A stretch of 7,430 nt of DNA from Gammaproteobacteria bacterium (GCA_029268325.1 JAJUGC010000095.1:1-7430); one strand, 5' to 3'; shown: positions 1 through 6,753, counted from the stretch's first letter. The notes: generated from the sequence alone by a model not told the origin. Program-made: numbers and translations.

Positions 1-139
1 AGTTGATGGATCTTGCGAAGGTCAAAACCGGCATCACTGTCCCCGAGTTCGGGGTAAGTTAATGGCATGAGCCGTATACGTGGCCCGTATGTACGGTTCT
101 GTGAGAGGGATGAGGCGGTAACGCCTCACCCTACTCGCT
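1..139 (+). mobile_element. 3' end of a group II intron (5' part outside window)
   Basis: This is the tail of a self-splicing group II intron, identified by its domain V and VI structures at 69-137. The 68 bases before domain V would be the end of domain IV, where such introns usually carry a reverse-transcriptase/maturase gene. They hold a hairpin (CCCCG/CGGGG, 41-54) and short open frames: one ends at the TAA at 60-62, another at the TGA at 68-70. Neither peptide is recognisable as a maturase end, so I do not call a coding region. The 3' splice site should lie a few bases past the domain VI stem, about 137-140, but the usual terminal A-pyrimidine is not obvious there, so the right edge is approximate. 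The intron lies about 110 bp upstream of the qmcA-like gene and reads toward it. Whether it is complete and mobile cannot be judged from this fragment. Confidence 0.72.
69..137 (+). ncRNA. Group II intron domains V and VI
   Basis: Domain V, the catalytic core hairpin, starts with GAGCCGTAT (69-77), which pairs with GTACGGTTC (91-99) in a 9-bp lower helix. The AGC catalytic triad sits at 70-72. Above it are a two-base bulge (AT, 89-90), a short ACG/CGT helix (78-80 with 86-88) and a TGGCC loop. Domain V is usually 34 nt with a 5-bp upper helix and a GNRA tetraloop; this one is 31 nt and lacks the GNRA loop. Domain VI follows: GAG-AGGG (103-109) pairs with CCCT-A-CTC (129-136), and TGAGGCG (111-117) pairs with CGCCTCA (122-128), capped by a GTAA tetraloop. 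A110 is left bulged between the two helices, exactly as expected of the branch-point adenosine that attacks the 5' splice site. The fold is read directly from the bases; the function is known for the family. Confidence 0.78.
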
Positions 140-186
140 GTGGAGGGCCGAAAACTCCAAAAAACAAATGCCACAATCGCGAGCGC

Positions 187-215
187 TTTGCTAAATAGCT
201 GATATCCTTTACTAC
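187..215 (+). promoter_or_regulatory. Possible promoter of the qmcA-nfeD operon
   Basis: A TTTGCT (187-192) lies 17 bp before TACTAC (210-215), or read alternatively TTGCTA (188-193) with a 16-bp spacer. Both boxes match the sigma-70 consensus only partly. The position, about 30 bp before the qmcA start, is sensible, and the sequence is more AT-rich than its surroundings. This is a weak call by eye. Confidence 0.3.
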
Positions 216-248
216 TACGAACGAAACTTAATGGAGTAAGAAGTACAC

Positions 249-1160
249 ATGAGCATTAGTTTTATTGTGGCCGGAGCTCTTGCCGCACTGATTATTATCG
301 CTGTTGCCAAGTCTGTCCGGATTGTGCCCCACGCCGAGTTGCACGTGATCGAGCGGCTGGGTCGCTACCACCGGACCCTCAGTGGCGGCTTGAATTTCAT
401 TGTGCCCTTTGTGGATCAAACCCGCGCCAAGTTCTCCACCCAGGAGCAGATGATCGATATTCCCAAGCAGAGTGTGATTACCAAGGACAACGTCAGCATC
501 ACCATCGACGGCGTGGTGTTCCTGCGGGTCAACAATGCCCAGCAGGCCACTTATGAAATCCGTAACTTGCAGGCAGCGGTTGCCCAGTTGGCGCAAACCA
601 CCCTGCGGGCGGAAATCGGTAAGATGGATCTGGACGAGACCCTGTCCAGCCGGGAGGAAATGAACCAGGCCTTGCTGGGTGCCCTCGACAGTGCTTCTGG
701 CGGCTGGGGCGCCAAGGTGACCCGGGTGGAGATCAGCGATATTTCCGTTCCGGAAGGCGTGCAGAAAGCCATGGAACTGCAACTGCAGGCGGCTCGTGAG
801 CGGCGCGCCATTGAAACCCGCGCTGAGGCGGAGAAGAACGCCACCATTGCCCAGGCCCAGGGTGACCGGGAGCGGGCGTTCCTGGAGGCGGAAGCGATTG
901 AGCGAACCGCGGAAGCCCGTAAGAAGGAGGAAATCCTGATGGCTGAGGGCCAGCGGGAAGCCATTGCCCTGATTGCCCAAGGGCTGGCGGAGAATCCGAT
1001 GGCCGGTGAATTCCTGCTGGCCAAGGACCGCATTGAAGCCTGGAACGGCATCGCCGCCAGTAGCTCCCAGAATAAGGTGGTGGTTCCTTTCGAGGCGTCT
1101 GAGCTGTTGGGCGGGTTGTCCTTGCTTAAGGAAATTGCCGGCAAGGCTGCGAAGAACTAG
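249..1160 (+). CDS. qmcA: Stomatin/prohibitin-family membrane protein, QmcA type
   Basis: A 303-residue SPFH/Band 7 protein, matching the roughly 305 residues of E. coli QmcA (YbbK). It has one N-terminal membrane helix (about residues 3-20, rich in Ala and Ile). The SPFH domain runs to about residue 180 and includes the typical stretches VIERLGRYHRTLSGG (33-47) and TTLRAEIGKMDLDETL (117-132). A long Glu/Arg/Ala-rich coiled coil (about 171-240) and a short Ala/Gly-rich tail follow. Proteins of this family form large homo-oligomers at the membrane and are linked to membrane organisation and to quality control with FtsH/HtpX-type proteases; the exact role here is inferred. A GGAG at 233-236 precedes the ATG by 12 bases, a slightly long spacing, and no better in-frame start is seen. 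It is followed after 48 bp by an NfeD gene, the classic operon partner, which strengthens the assignment. Confidence 0.93.
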   Translation: MSISFIVAGALAALIIIAVAKSVRIVPHAELHVIERLGRYHRTLSGGLNFIVPFVDQTRAKFSTQEQMIDIPKQSVITKDNVSITIDGVVFLRVNNAQQATYEIRNLQAAVAQLAQTTLRAEIGKMDLDETLSSREEMNQALLGALDSASGGWGAKVTRVEISDISVPEGVQKAMELQLQAARERRAIETRAEAEKNATIAQAQGDRERAFLEAEAIERTAEARKKEEILMAEGQREAIALIAQGLAENPMAGEFLLAKDRIEAWNGIAASSSQNKVVVPFEASELLGGLSLLKEIAGKAAKN

Positions 1161-1208
1161 ATTGGGTGCTGATGGCGCTGCCTGAGTGTCCAGGCGGCGT
1201 CGGGGAGA

Positions 1209-1688
1209 ATGCAAATGCTGGAACTGTCGATCCCCTGGTGGGGGCTGGTTGCGCTCGGCGCGCTGCTGGTGGCCGCTGAAATCTTCGTGATGGCCTTTAT
1301 TGTGATGTGGTTTGGGATCGGAACCATCCTCACCGGGCTGCTCACCCTGTTCATCCCTGACATGAACCTGGGCCTGCAGATTCTGCTGGCGGGCCTGTTG
1401 GGCGGCGTGCTGATGTATCTGCTCCGGGACCGCTTTGTGTCCAAGGACAATGGGGAGGCGGAGCCTTTGCACACCTTCTCGGCGGGCAAGGGGGTTTTGG
1501 TGATCTCCCGGGAGGGGGCCGTGTCGGTCAACTGCAACGGCACCTATTGGCGGATTGCCAACCTGGAGGAGTTGCAGGGCCATCAGTTGGAATCCGGGCT
1601 GCAGGTCAGCGTCAGTCGCTTTGAAAACAATGCCGCCTATGTGGACCCTGAGTCCCTGGGGCCCAAAGTGGCTCCTGCTTCCCAATAA
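1209..1688 (+). CDS. NfeD family short membrane protein, partner of QmcA
   Basis: A 159-residue protein with three predicted membrane helices (about 11-30, 33-50 and 55-72) and a soluble C-terminal beta-rich OB-fold domain (about 90-148, with a conserved-looking YWRI segment). This is the short NfeD form like E. coli YbbJ (about 150 residues), without the ClpP-like protease domain of long NfeD proteins. NfeD proteins are nearly always encoded beside an SPFH/stomatin gene and are thought to bind it in the membrane through the OB fold; that is the case here. The start is ambiguous. GGGGAG at 1202-1207 almost touches the ATG at 1209 but sits 7 bases before a second in-frame ATG at 1215, so translation probably begins at 1215 (MLELSIPWWG). 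The difference is two residues. The gene is probably co-transcribed with the upstream qmcA-like gene. Confidence 0.9.
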   Translation: MQMLELSIPWWGLVALGALLVAAEIFVMAFIVMWFGIGTILTGLLTLFIPDMNLGLQILLAGLLGGVLMYLLRDRFVSKDNGEAEPLHTFSAGKGVLVISREGAVSVNCNGTYWRIANLEELQGHQLESGLQVSVSRFENNAAYVDPESLGPKVAPASQ

Positions 1689-1714
1689 GCCCCGGCTTGC
1701 CTGAGGCCGGGGTT
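1688..1714 (+). terminator. GC-rich hairpin after the nfeD gene, probable terminator
   Basis: CCCCGGC (1690-1696) pairs perfectly with GCCGGGG (1706-1712) around a 9-base loop, and the stem can extend to include the last base of the stop codon. It ends in only two T residues, so it lacks a strong U-tract. It could be an intrinsic terminator of moderate strength or an mRNA 3'-end stabilising hairpin. Confidence 0.5.
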
Positions 1715-1776
1715 CGCAACCGGGGAAGCCGGCCCCCCAATTCCCCGCCTTGTTCAGGAGCGGTTGGAAGATTGAT

Positions 1777-1798
1777 ATGGGTCAATGAACCCATGGGT
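1777..1798. promoter_or_regulatory. Overlapping inverted repeats, possible operator of the GGDEF-EAL gene
   Basis: ATGGGT (1777-1782) is repeated inverted as ACCCAT (1789-1794) around CAATGA. The right arm is itself part of a perfect 10-bp palindrome, ACCCATGGGT (1789-1798). So three half-sites sit in 22 bp, ending 4 bp before the candidate -35 box at 1803. This position suits a transcription regulator. Which protein might bind is unknown. Confidence 0.35.
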
Positions 1799-1802
1799 AG
1801 CA

Positions 1803-1831
1803 CTGGCTGAGTTGCCGAATCCGGTTAGTAT
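1803..1831 (+). promoter_or_regulatory. Candidate sigma-70 promoter of the GGDEF-EAL gene
   Basis: CTGGCT (1803-1808) and TAGTAT (1826-1831) are separated by 17 bp. This gives a transcript start near 1838 and a leader of about 30 bases before the GTG start. The same -10 box, spacer length and all but one base of the -35 box recur before the alcohol dehydrogenase gene, which supports both calls. Assigned by eye only. Confidence 0.42.
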
Positions 1832-1868
1832 GGAAGAAAACGTATAAGAAATAGCCAAAGGTAGCTTC

Positions 1869-4772
1869 GTGCCCTTGATCCGCAACCAGTCCCGGCCCCA
1901 GTTCAGGTCGGGATTTTTCAAGATGAATCCACAGCTCTGGCGTTCCTGGACGCCGAGCCTGGGCCAAAAGCTGGCACTGGTGACAGTGGTTTTTTTGTCG
2001 CTCTGGCTGGGCTATGTCACCATCAGCCATCTGGGCCGTGTCCATTCCACCGAATTTGCCACCCAAATCAATGAAGCCGGCAAGCTGCGCATGTATAGCC
2101 AGCGCATCGCCTATGTGGCGACCGCTTGCGGCGATACCCCCGGAGCTGGAGAGTTGTGTCGGCCTGAAACCCTGAGTCACCTCCTGAATGACTATGATGC
2201 CAGCCTGCAACAGGTTGAAAGCCTGTCGAACATGCTGTTTTTGGGAGCAGACCGGGAGCGTTTGACCACAACCATCGCGGAGCTGCGCCGAGCCTGGGCA
2301 GATTATCGCCAGGCCGCGGAGCAGACCGGCGCGGCGGGCCTGGACCGCCTGGAAGGGCGCGACTATATCCAGCGCCATGCGGATGGGATGCTGGAGCGGG
2401 CCCAGGGCCTGGTGGAGCTGTTGGTTGCCAGTGAGAACAAGGCCCAAACCTTACGAGGCTATGCACAGAACACCCTGCAGCTGATGGGGTTGCTGCTTTT
2501 GATGCTGGTGGCTTTCATAGGCTATCGCCAGGGCGTCAAGCCGTTACGGGAGCTGGTGCTTTTGAGTCGCCGTGCCGGGATCGGCGACTATAGTGGCCGG
2601 CTTAACTATGAAGCGGGCGACGAAATTGGCGAGCTGGTGGAAGCCTTCAACTACTCCAATGTCCGGACCGAGCGGCTTATCCATGAACTGGAAACGGAAG
2701 CCGCCGCAGCCCGTAAGGCCAATGCGGAATCCGACAGCCTGCTGGAGTCGGCTGCCGATGGGATTGTCATCATCGGAACTGATGGCCGTATCCTCAAACT
2801 CAACCGGGAGGCGGAGCGCATCTTTGGTTACCCGCGCCAGGAGCTGATTGCAAAGCCTTTGGAATGTCTGGTTCCTGACCGATACCGTCACCAGCACAAG
2901 GGCCATCTGGCGGGCTACCTGGGCCAGGCCACGACCCGTCCCATGGGGCGGGGCATTGCCGTGATGGGGCGGCGTCGGGATGGCAGTGAAGTCCCCCTGG
3001 AAATCAGCCTGAGCCCGGCGTCCATCGGTGAGGAGCGGCGGGTGATTGCGGTGGTGCGGGATGTGAGCGAGCGGGTTCAGGCGGAGGCGGATCGCCTGCG
3101 TTTGGTGACGATTCTTGATGCCACCCCTGATGTGATTGCCATCTTCACCGAGGACGGCGCCCTGGTGCATCTGAATCCGGCCGGCCGCCAACTGTTGGGG
3201 ATGGGGTTGCATGAGAAGCTGGAGGGGCGGACTATGGAAGAGCTGCTCACCCCTGCCGCGCGACGGATACTGTCGGAGAAAGCCCTGCCGACCACCTTGC
3301 AACAGGGGATCTGGCGGGGTGAGCTGACCTTGCAGGGGCAGGGCGGCCAGGAAGTGCCCGTCTCCCAATTGCTGATTGCCCATGACGGGCCCCAGGATGC
3401 CCCCCTGTACTTTTCCACCATTGCCCGGGACATCAGCGAGCGCAAGTCCCATGAGGCGGAGCTGCTGCATCGCGCCACCCATGATGCCCTGACCGGCCTG
3501 GCCAACCGGGTCTTGTTCGAAGACCGGTTACGCCAGGCGATTGTGCACGCCAAACGGGATGGCTCTTTGGTGGCTGTCATGTTTATCGACCTGGATAACT
3601 TCAAGCTGGTAAACGACACCATGGGGCACGCCGTGGGCGATGAGCTGCTCTGTGAAGTGGCCCGGCGACTGGACGCCCAGCTCCGGGAGGGGGACACCAA
3701 GGCGCGCCTGGGTGGGGACGAATTCGCCGTGATCCTGGAAAACCTGCACAAGGTGGAAGAAGCCGCCTCCATCGTGGGGGAGTTGGCCAAGGTCCTGCAA
3801 CGGCCGATCCGCCTCAAGGGGCACGACTATGTGGTGACTGCCAGCATGGGGATCAGTCTGTGTCCCATCAATGGGACAGATGCGGAAGCCTTGCTGATGC
3901 AGGCGGACAGCGCCATGTATGAAGCCAAGGCCGCGGGCCGCAATGGCTATAGCTTCTACACCTCCGATATGAACCAACAGGCCGCCAAACGCCTGGATAC
4001 CGAGCGGGAACTGCGCCCGGCCCTGGAGCAGGGCGAGCTGCGGCTCCACTATCAGCCCATTGTGTGTTCCCGGCAGGAGCGCATTCTCGGTTGTGAAGCC
4101 TTGCTGCGTTGGCAGCATCCGCAACAGGGACTGATTACACCCGAGCGGTTTATCACCGTGGCGGAGGAAAGTGGGCTCATCATACCGATCGGGCAATGGG
4201 TGCTGGAGCAGGCGTGCTGCCAGGCCCAGGCCTGGCGCCAAGCGGGACTGCCCCTGGACTATGTGGCCGTCAACATTTCCGCCAAGCAACTGCGCAACCG
4301 GGGTTTGGTCACCATGGTGAACAAGGCACTGGCCGAGACCCAGCTGGCGCCTTCGGCATTGGAGCTGGAACTGACCGAGGGCAGTGTGCTGCAAAGCGCC
4401 GATGTGGCCCGTAATCTGTTGGGGGAAGTCCGGGAACTGGGGGTGCGACTGGTGGCCGACGACTTCGGTACTGGCTATTCCAGCCTGAGTTACCTGAAGC
4501 TGTTCCATTTTGACAAGATCAAGATCGACCGGGAGTTCGTCCGGGATCTCTTGTCGGATGAGGGAGATGCGGCCATTGCCAAGGCTACGGTGGCCATGGC
4601 CCACGCCTTTGAGGCCCAGGTGGTGGCCGAAGGGGTGGAAACCCAGGCCCAGGCGGATCAGCTCAAACGCTATGGATGTGACCTGTTGCAGGGCTACCTG
4701 TTTGCCCAACCCCTGGAGGCGAGTGCTTTCGAGCAGCTGCTGCAGGCCCAGGCGGGTGGCTGGAAACACTAG
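1869..4772 (+). CDS. Membrane sensor c-di-GMP cyclase/phosphodiesterase (PilJ-HAMP-PAS-PAS-GGDEF-EAL)
   Basis: A 967-residue inner-membrane enzyme for cyclic-di-GMP turnover, which controls motility versus biofilm life. Domains, numbered from the GTG: TM1 (35-55); a periplasmic PilJ/NarX-like sensor (about 56-200) with its signature NEAGKLRMYSQR (68-79) and a close cysteine pair, C87 and C97; TM2 (203-220); HAMP (about 219-275); PAS1 (about 286-402); PAS2 (about 408-525); GGDEF (about 528-690); EAL (about 715-960). The cyclase motif GGDEF is intact at 615-619, with the inhibitory I-site RxxD at R606-D609. The EAL domain keeps E743, N802, E834, D864, D865, K885, E921 and Q941, spaced as in active phosphodiesterases. 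Both activities are therefore plausible; which dominates is unknown. The GTG start has an AAAGG 7 bases upstream. An ATG at 1923 (residue 19) is the alternative and would leave the same TM1. The gene is monocistronic, and the signal sensed is not identifiable. Confidence 0.93.
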   Translation: MPLIRNQSRPQFRSGFFKMNPQLWRSWTPSLGQKLALVTVVFLSLWLGYVTISHLGRVHSTEFATQINEAGKLRMYSQRIAYVATACGDTPGAGELCRPETLSHLLNDYDASLQQVESLSNMLFLGADRERLTTTIAELRRAWADYRQAAEQTGAAGLDRLEGRDYIQRHADGMLERAQGLVELLVASENKAQTLRGYAQNTLQLMGLLLLMLVAFIGYRQGVKPLRELVLLSRRAGIGDYSGRLNYEAGDEIGELVEAFNYSNVRTERLIHELETEAAAARKANAESDSLLESAADGIVIIGTDGRILKLNREAERIFGYPRQELIAKPLECLVPDRYRHQHKGHLAGYLGQATTRPMGRGIAVMGRRRDGSEVPLEISLSPASIGEERRVIAVVRDVSERVQAEADRLRLVTILDATPDVIAIFTEDGALVHLNPAGRQLLGMGLHEKLEGRTMEELLTPAARRILSEKALPTTLQQGIWRGELTLQGQGGQEVPVSQLLIAHDGPQDAPLYFSTIARDISERKSHEAELLHRATHDALTGLANRVLFEDRLRQAIVHAKRDGSLVAVMFIDLDNFKLVNDTMGHAVGDELLCEVARRLDAQLREGDTKARLGGDEFAVILENLHKVEEAASIVGELAKVLQRPIRLKGHDYVVTASMGISLCPINGTDAEALLMQADSAMYEAKAAGRNGYSFYTSDMNQQAAKRLDTERELRPALEQGELRLHYQPIVCSRQERILGCEALLRWQHPQQGLITPERFITVAEESGLIIPIGQWVLEQACCQAQAWRQAGLPLDYVAVNISAKQLRNRGLVTMVNKALAETQLAPSALELELTEGSVLQSADVARNLLGEVRELGVRLVADDFGTGYSSLSYLKLFHFDKIKIDREFVRDLLSDEGDAAIAKATVAMAHAFEAQVVAEGVETQAQADQLKRYGCDLLQGYLFAQPLEASAFEQLLQAQAGGWKH

Positions 4773-4793
4773 TGCCGCAGTTCTAAATCCGCA

Positions 4794-4851
4794 CCCGGCC
4801 CGCCAGAGCCGGGCCCTGTAACCTTTCCTTGACCGGCATCAAGGCCGGTTT
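4794..4851 (+). terminator. Tandem hairpins after the GGDEF-EAL gene, probable terminator
   Basis: The first hairpin is CCCGGC (4794-4799) with GCCGGG (4808-4813); an overlapping alternative pairs GGCCCG (4797-4802) with CGGGCC (4810-4815). The second is ACCGGC (4832-4837) with GCCGGT (4844-4849) around ATCAAG, ending in TTT. Neither has a long U-tract, so termination strength is uncertain. The placement, 20-80 bases past the stop codon, fits a transcript end. Confidence 0.45.
4827..4844. promoter_or_regulatory. 18-bp inverted repeat upstream of the alcohol dehydrogenase promoter
   Basis: CCTTGA (4827-4832) and TCAAGG (4839-4844) are perfect inverted repeats around CCGGCA, in a 6-6-6 layout typical of a dimeric regulator site. 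It ends 30 bp before the candidate -35 box. It overlaps the second post-gene hairpin, so it may simply be part of an RNA structure. The regulator, if any, is unknown. Confidence 0.3.
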
Positions 4852-4874
4852 CGGCTGACCTGATAGCCTGTTCT

Positions 4875-4903
4875 TTGGCTAACGAATCACTGCTGATTAG
4901 TAT
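4875..4903 (+). promoter_or_regulatory. Candidate sigma-70 promoter of the alcohol dehydrogenase gene
   Basis: TTGGCT (4875-4880) lies 17 bp before TAGTAT (4898-4903); each matches consensus at four of six positions. A transcript start near 4910 would give a leader of about 95 bases containing a small CAGGG/CCCTG hairpin (4910-4927). The spacer holds an interrupted dyad, CTAA-cga-ATCA-ctgc-TGATTAG (4879-4900), which could be a repressor site. The rest of the 233-bp gap (4773-5005) shows no gene. Confidence 0.48.
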
Positions 4904-5005
4904 AGCTTTCAGGGGGAGCAGACCCTGCTTGCTTCTTGAGGCGTCCCCTACTGCAGGCGCTGGTGCGTTCCCCTTTTCCTATCGTGCAACGTACAGGAGG
5001 TTCCT

Positions 5006-6061
5006 ATGACAGGTTCATCCACCATGATGGCGATGGTCTATAACGGCCCGGGCGAGAAATCCTGGACCTCAGTACCCAAGCCGATGATCTCCAAAGCCAC
5101 CGATGCCATTGTCAAAATCACCAAAACCACAATCTGCGGCACCGACCTGCATATCCTCAAAGGCGATGTGCCGGCGGTGACTCCGGGGCGGATCCTGGGC
5201 CACGAAGGGGTGGGCATAGTGGAAGAGGTTGGCGATGGAGTGAGCAACTTCAAAAAAGGCGACAAGGTCATCATTTCCTGTGTCACCTCCTGTGGCAAGT
5301 GTGAATACTGCAAGCAGCAGATGTACTCCCACTGCGAGGATGGCGGCTGGATTCTGGGGCACCTGGTTGATGGCACCCAGGCGGAATATGTGCGCATTCC
5401 CCACGCCGACAACAGCCTCTACCACATTCCCGACGGCACGGATGAAGAGGCCCTGGTGATGCTGAGCGACATTCTGCCCACCGGTCTTGAGATCGGTGTG
5501 CTCAATGGCGAGGTCAGCCCCGGCGATACGGTGGCCATTGTGGGGGCCGGGCCCATTGGCATGGCGGCGCTGCTGACGGCTCAGTTCTATTCACCGAGTC
5601 GTATCATCATGGTGGACCTGGACCAGTCCCGCCTGGATACCGCCATGAAATTTGGCGCCACGGAAACCATCAATAGCGACACCGCCAATGTGGTGGACAC
5701 CATCATGGCCTCCACCAAGGATGGCGTGGATGTGGCCATCGAGGCGGTCGGGGTGCCGGCGACTTTCGATATCTGCCAGAACATCGTGCGCCCCGGCGGA
5801 CGCATTGCCAACGTCGGCGTCCATGGTAAGAGCGTGGACTTCCAGCTTCAGAAGCTGTGGATCCAGAACATCACCCTGCGGACTGGCCTGGTGAACACCA
5901 ATACCACGCCGATGCTGCTCAAGACGGTGGAGTCCAAGAAGGTTCAGCCCGAGCAACTGGTCACCCACCGGTTTAGCTTCGATCAGTTCATGCAGGCCTA
6001 TGAGGTGTTCGGCAACGCGGCGAGGGAAAAAGCCATGAAGGTCATCATCAACAACGACTGA
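5006..6061 (+). CDS. Zinc-dependent medium-chain alcohol dehydrogenase, NAD-type
   Basis: A 351-residue medium-chain dehydrogenase/reductase that should oxidise an alcohol to an aldehyde or ketone with NAD+. It lies in the branch that includes formaldehyde-dehydrogenase-like and secondary-alcohol dehydrogenases; the substrate cannot be fixed. Catalytic zinc ligands are visible as C44 (in ICGTDLH), H66 and E67 (GHEGVG). The structural zinc site is C96, C99, C102 and C110 with the standard C-x2-C-x2-C-x7-C spacing. The Rossmann fold has GAGPIG (180-185), and D204 at the end of the next strand favours NAD+ over NADP+. The start is well supported by AGGAGG (4995-5000), 5 bases before the ATG. The gene has its own candidate promoter and runs toward the tetR gene, ending 9 bp from it. 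The flavin monooxygenase nearby suggests a shared oxidation route, which is inference. Confidence 0.92.
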   Translation: MTGSSTMMAMVYNGPGEKSWTSVPKPMISKATDAIVKITKTTICGTDLHILKGDVPAVTPGRILGHEGVGIVEEVGDGVSNFKKGDKVIISCVTSCGKCEYCKQQMYSHCEDGGWILGHLVDGTQAEYVRIPHADNSLYHIPDGTDEEALVMLSDILPTGLEIGVLNGEVSPGDTVAIVGAGPIGMAALLTAQFYSPSRIIMVDLDQSRLDTAMKFGATETINSDTANVVDTIMASTKDGVDVAIEAVGVPATFDICQNIVRPGGRIANVGVHGKSVDFQLQKLWIQNITLRTGLVNTNTTPMLLKTVESKKVQPEQLVTHRFSFDQFMQAYEVFGNAAREKAMKVIINND

Positions 6062-6070
6062 TGGCTTCGC

Positions 6071-6730
6071 TCAGGCGCATCCGGTCTCCCAGGCTGCCAA
6101 ATAGGCCAGGGCGACCTGGATGGCCTGCTCCTGGATCGGCTGGGAAATGACCCCTTCCCGATAGTAGCCATGCTTCAGGCAGGCAAAGGTGACTTCCACG
6201 GCCAGGGTGGCAATGTCTGGTTCACTGGGCAATTTCAAGCTGGGAGCGAGTTTTTCCATTGCCGCCCGCACTTCCCGACCGATATGTTCAATGGTGACCG
6301 TCTGGGCCAGATAGGCGGTACGGCTGAAGGGGCCGCCCAGAATCAACTTGCTGGCGACCGGTGAACGGTTGTAGTGGGCGCTGACGGCCTGGATCAATTC
6401 GCAGACCAACTCCTTCCAATTCCGGCTGCTGGAATTCGCACTGATCACAGACACCGCTGCCGCGACCTGACTCAGTTGCTGTTCGGCAAGCTGGGCCAGC
6501 AGTACATATTTATTGGGAAAGAACTGATAAAGGCTGGCCCGGGGCACACCGGACTCCTTGGCGACGTCCGGAATGGAAATCTCTTCCGGGTCCAGAGTTG
6601 CCAACATTCTTTCGGCTGTTTCCAGGGCCGCATCTACCCGTTTCTGGGAGCGTGCTTGCAGGGGTTTGCGTGCTGTTTTGTGTTCAACTTCACCAGGTTT
6701 TGGCATTTGGCTTGACGTTAAATCCGACAT
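6071..6730 (-). CDS. TetR-family transcriptional regulator
   Basis: A 219-residue regulator with an N-terminal TetR DNA-binding domain (about residues 28-76). The helix-turn-helix, residues 51-71, reads ISIPDVAKESGVPRASLYQFF, followed by the typical PNKYVLL. The C-terminal part (about 85-215) is the helical ligand-binding and dimer region, which names no ligand. The first 25 residues form a basic, probably flexible extension. The start at 6730 has no clear Shine-Dalgarno sequence; an ATG at residue 9 is an alternative and is no better. The gene is convergent with the alcohol dehydrogenase and divergent from the flavin monooxygenase across 69 bp. This divergent layout is the usual one for a TetR repressor of its neighbour, so it most likely controls the monooxygenase and itself, with release by a substrate or product. 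That role is inferred from position. Confidence 0.93.
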   Translation of the reverse strand: MSDLTSSQMPKPGEVEHKTARKPLQARSQKRVDAALETAERMLATLDPEEISIPDVAKESGVPRASLYQFFPNKYVLLAQLAEQQLSQVAAAVSVISANSSSRNWKELVCELIQAVSAHYNRSPVASKLILGGPFSRTAYLAQTVTIEHIGREVRAAMEKLAPSLKLPSEPDIATLAVEVTFACLKHGYYREGVISQPIQEQAIQVALAYLAAWETGCA

Positions 6731-6753
6731 AAGTTAGTTTTTGGCTTGCGTAA

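Noticed and set aside
3..62. Possible C-terminus of an intron maturase (frame ending in TAA at 60-62)
   Set aside because: Only 19 codons are visible and they match no maturase feature I recognise; a second frame is open equally far, so coding cannot be supported.
141..159. Hairpin as an intrinsic terminator
   Set aside because: The stem is 5 bp with a 9-base loop, and no T-tract follows it on either strand.
228..1685. Long antisense open frame (485 codons) across the qmcA and nfeD genes
   Set aside because: It mirrors two clear family proteins on the other strand, its translation is low-complexity Gln/His/Gly/Leu-rich with no domain, and such frames are common opposite GC-rich genes.
3528..4769. 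Antisense open frame of 413 codons over the GGDEF-EAL region
   Set aside because: It lies wholly inside a catalytic region with intact motifs on the plus strand and has no recognisable domain of its own.
4874..4893. Sigma-54 promoter (TTTGGCT then TGCT)
   Set aside because: The GG and GC pairs are not 10 bp apart as sigma-54 requires, whereas a sigma-70 core fits with normal spacing.
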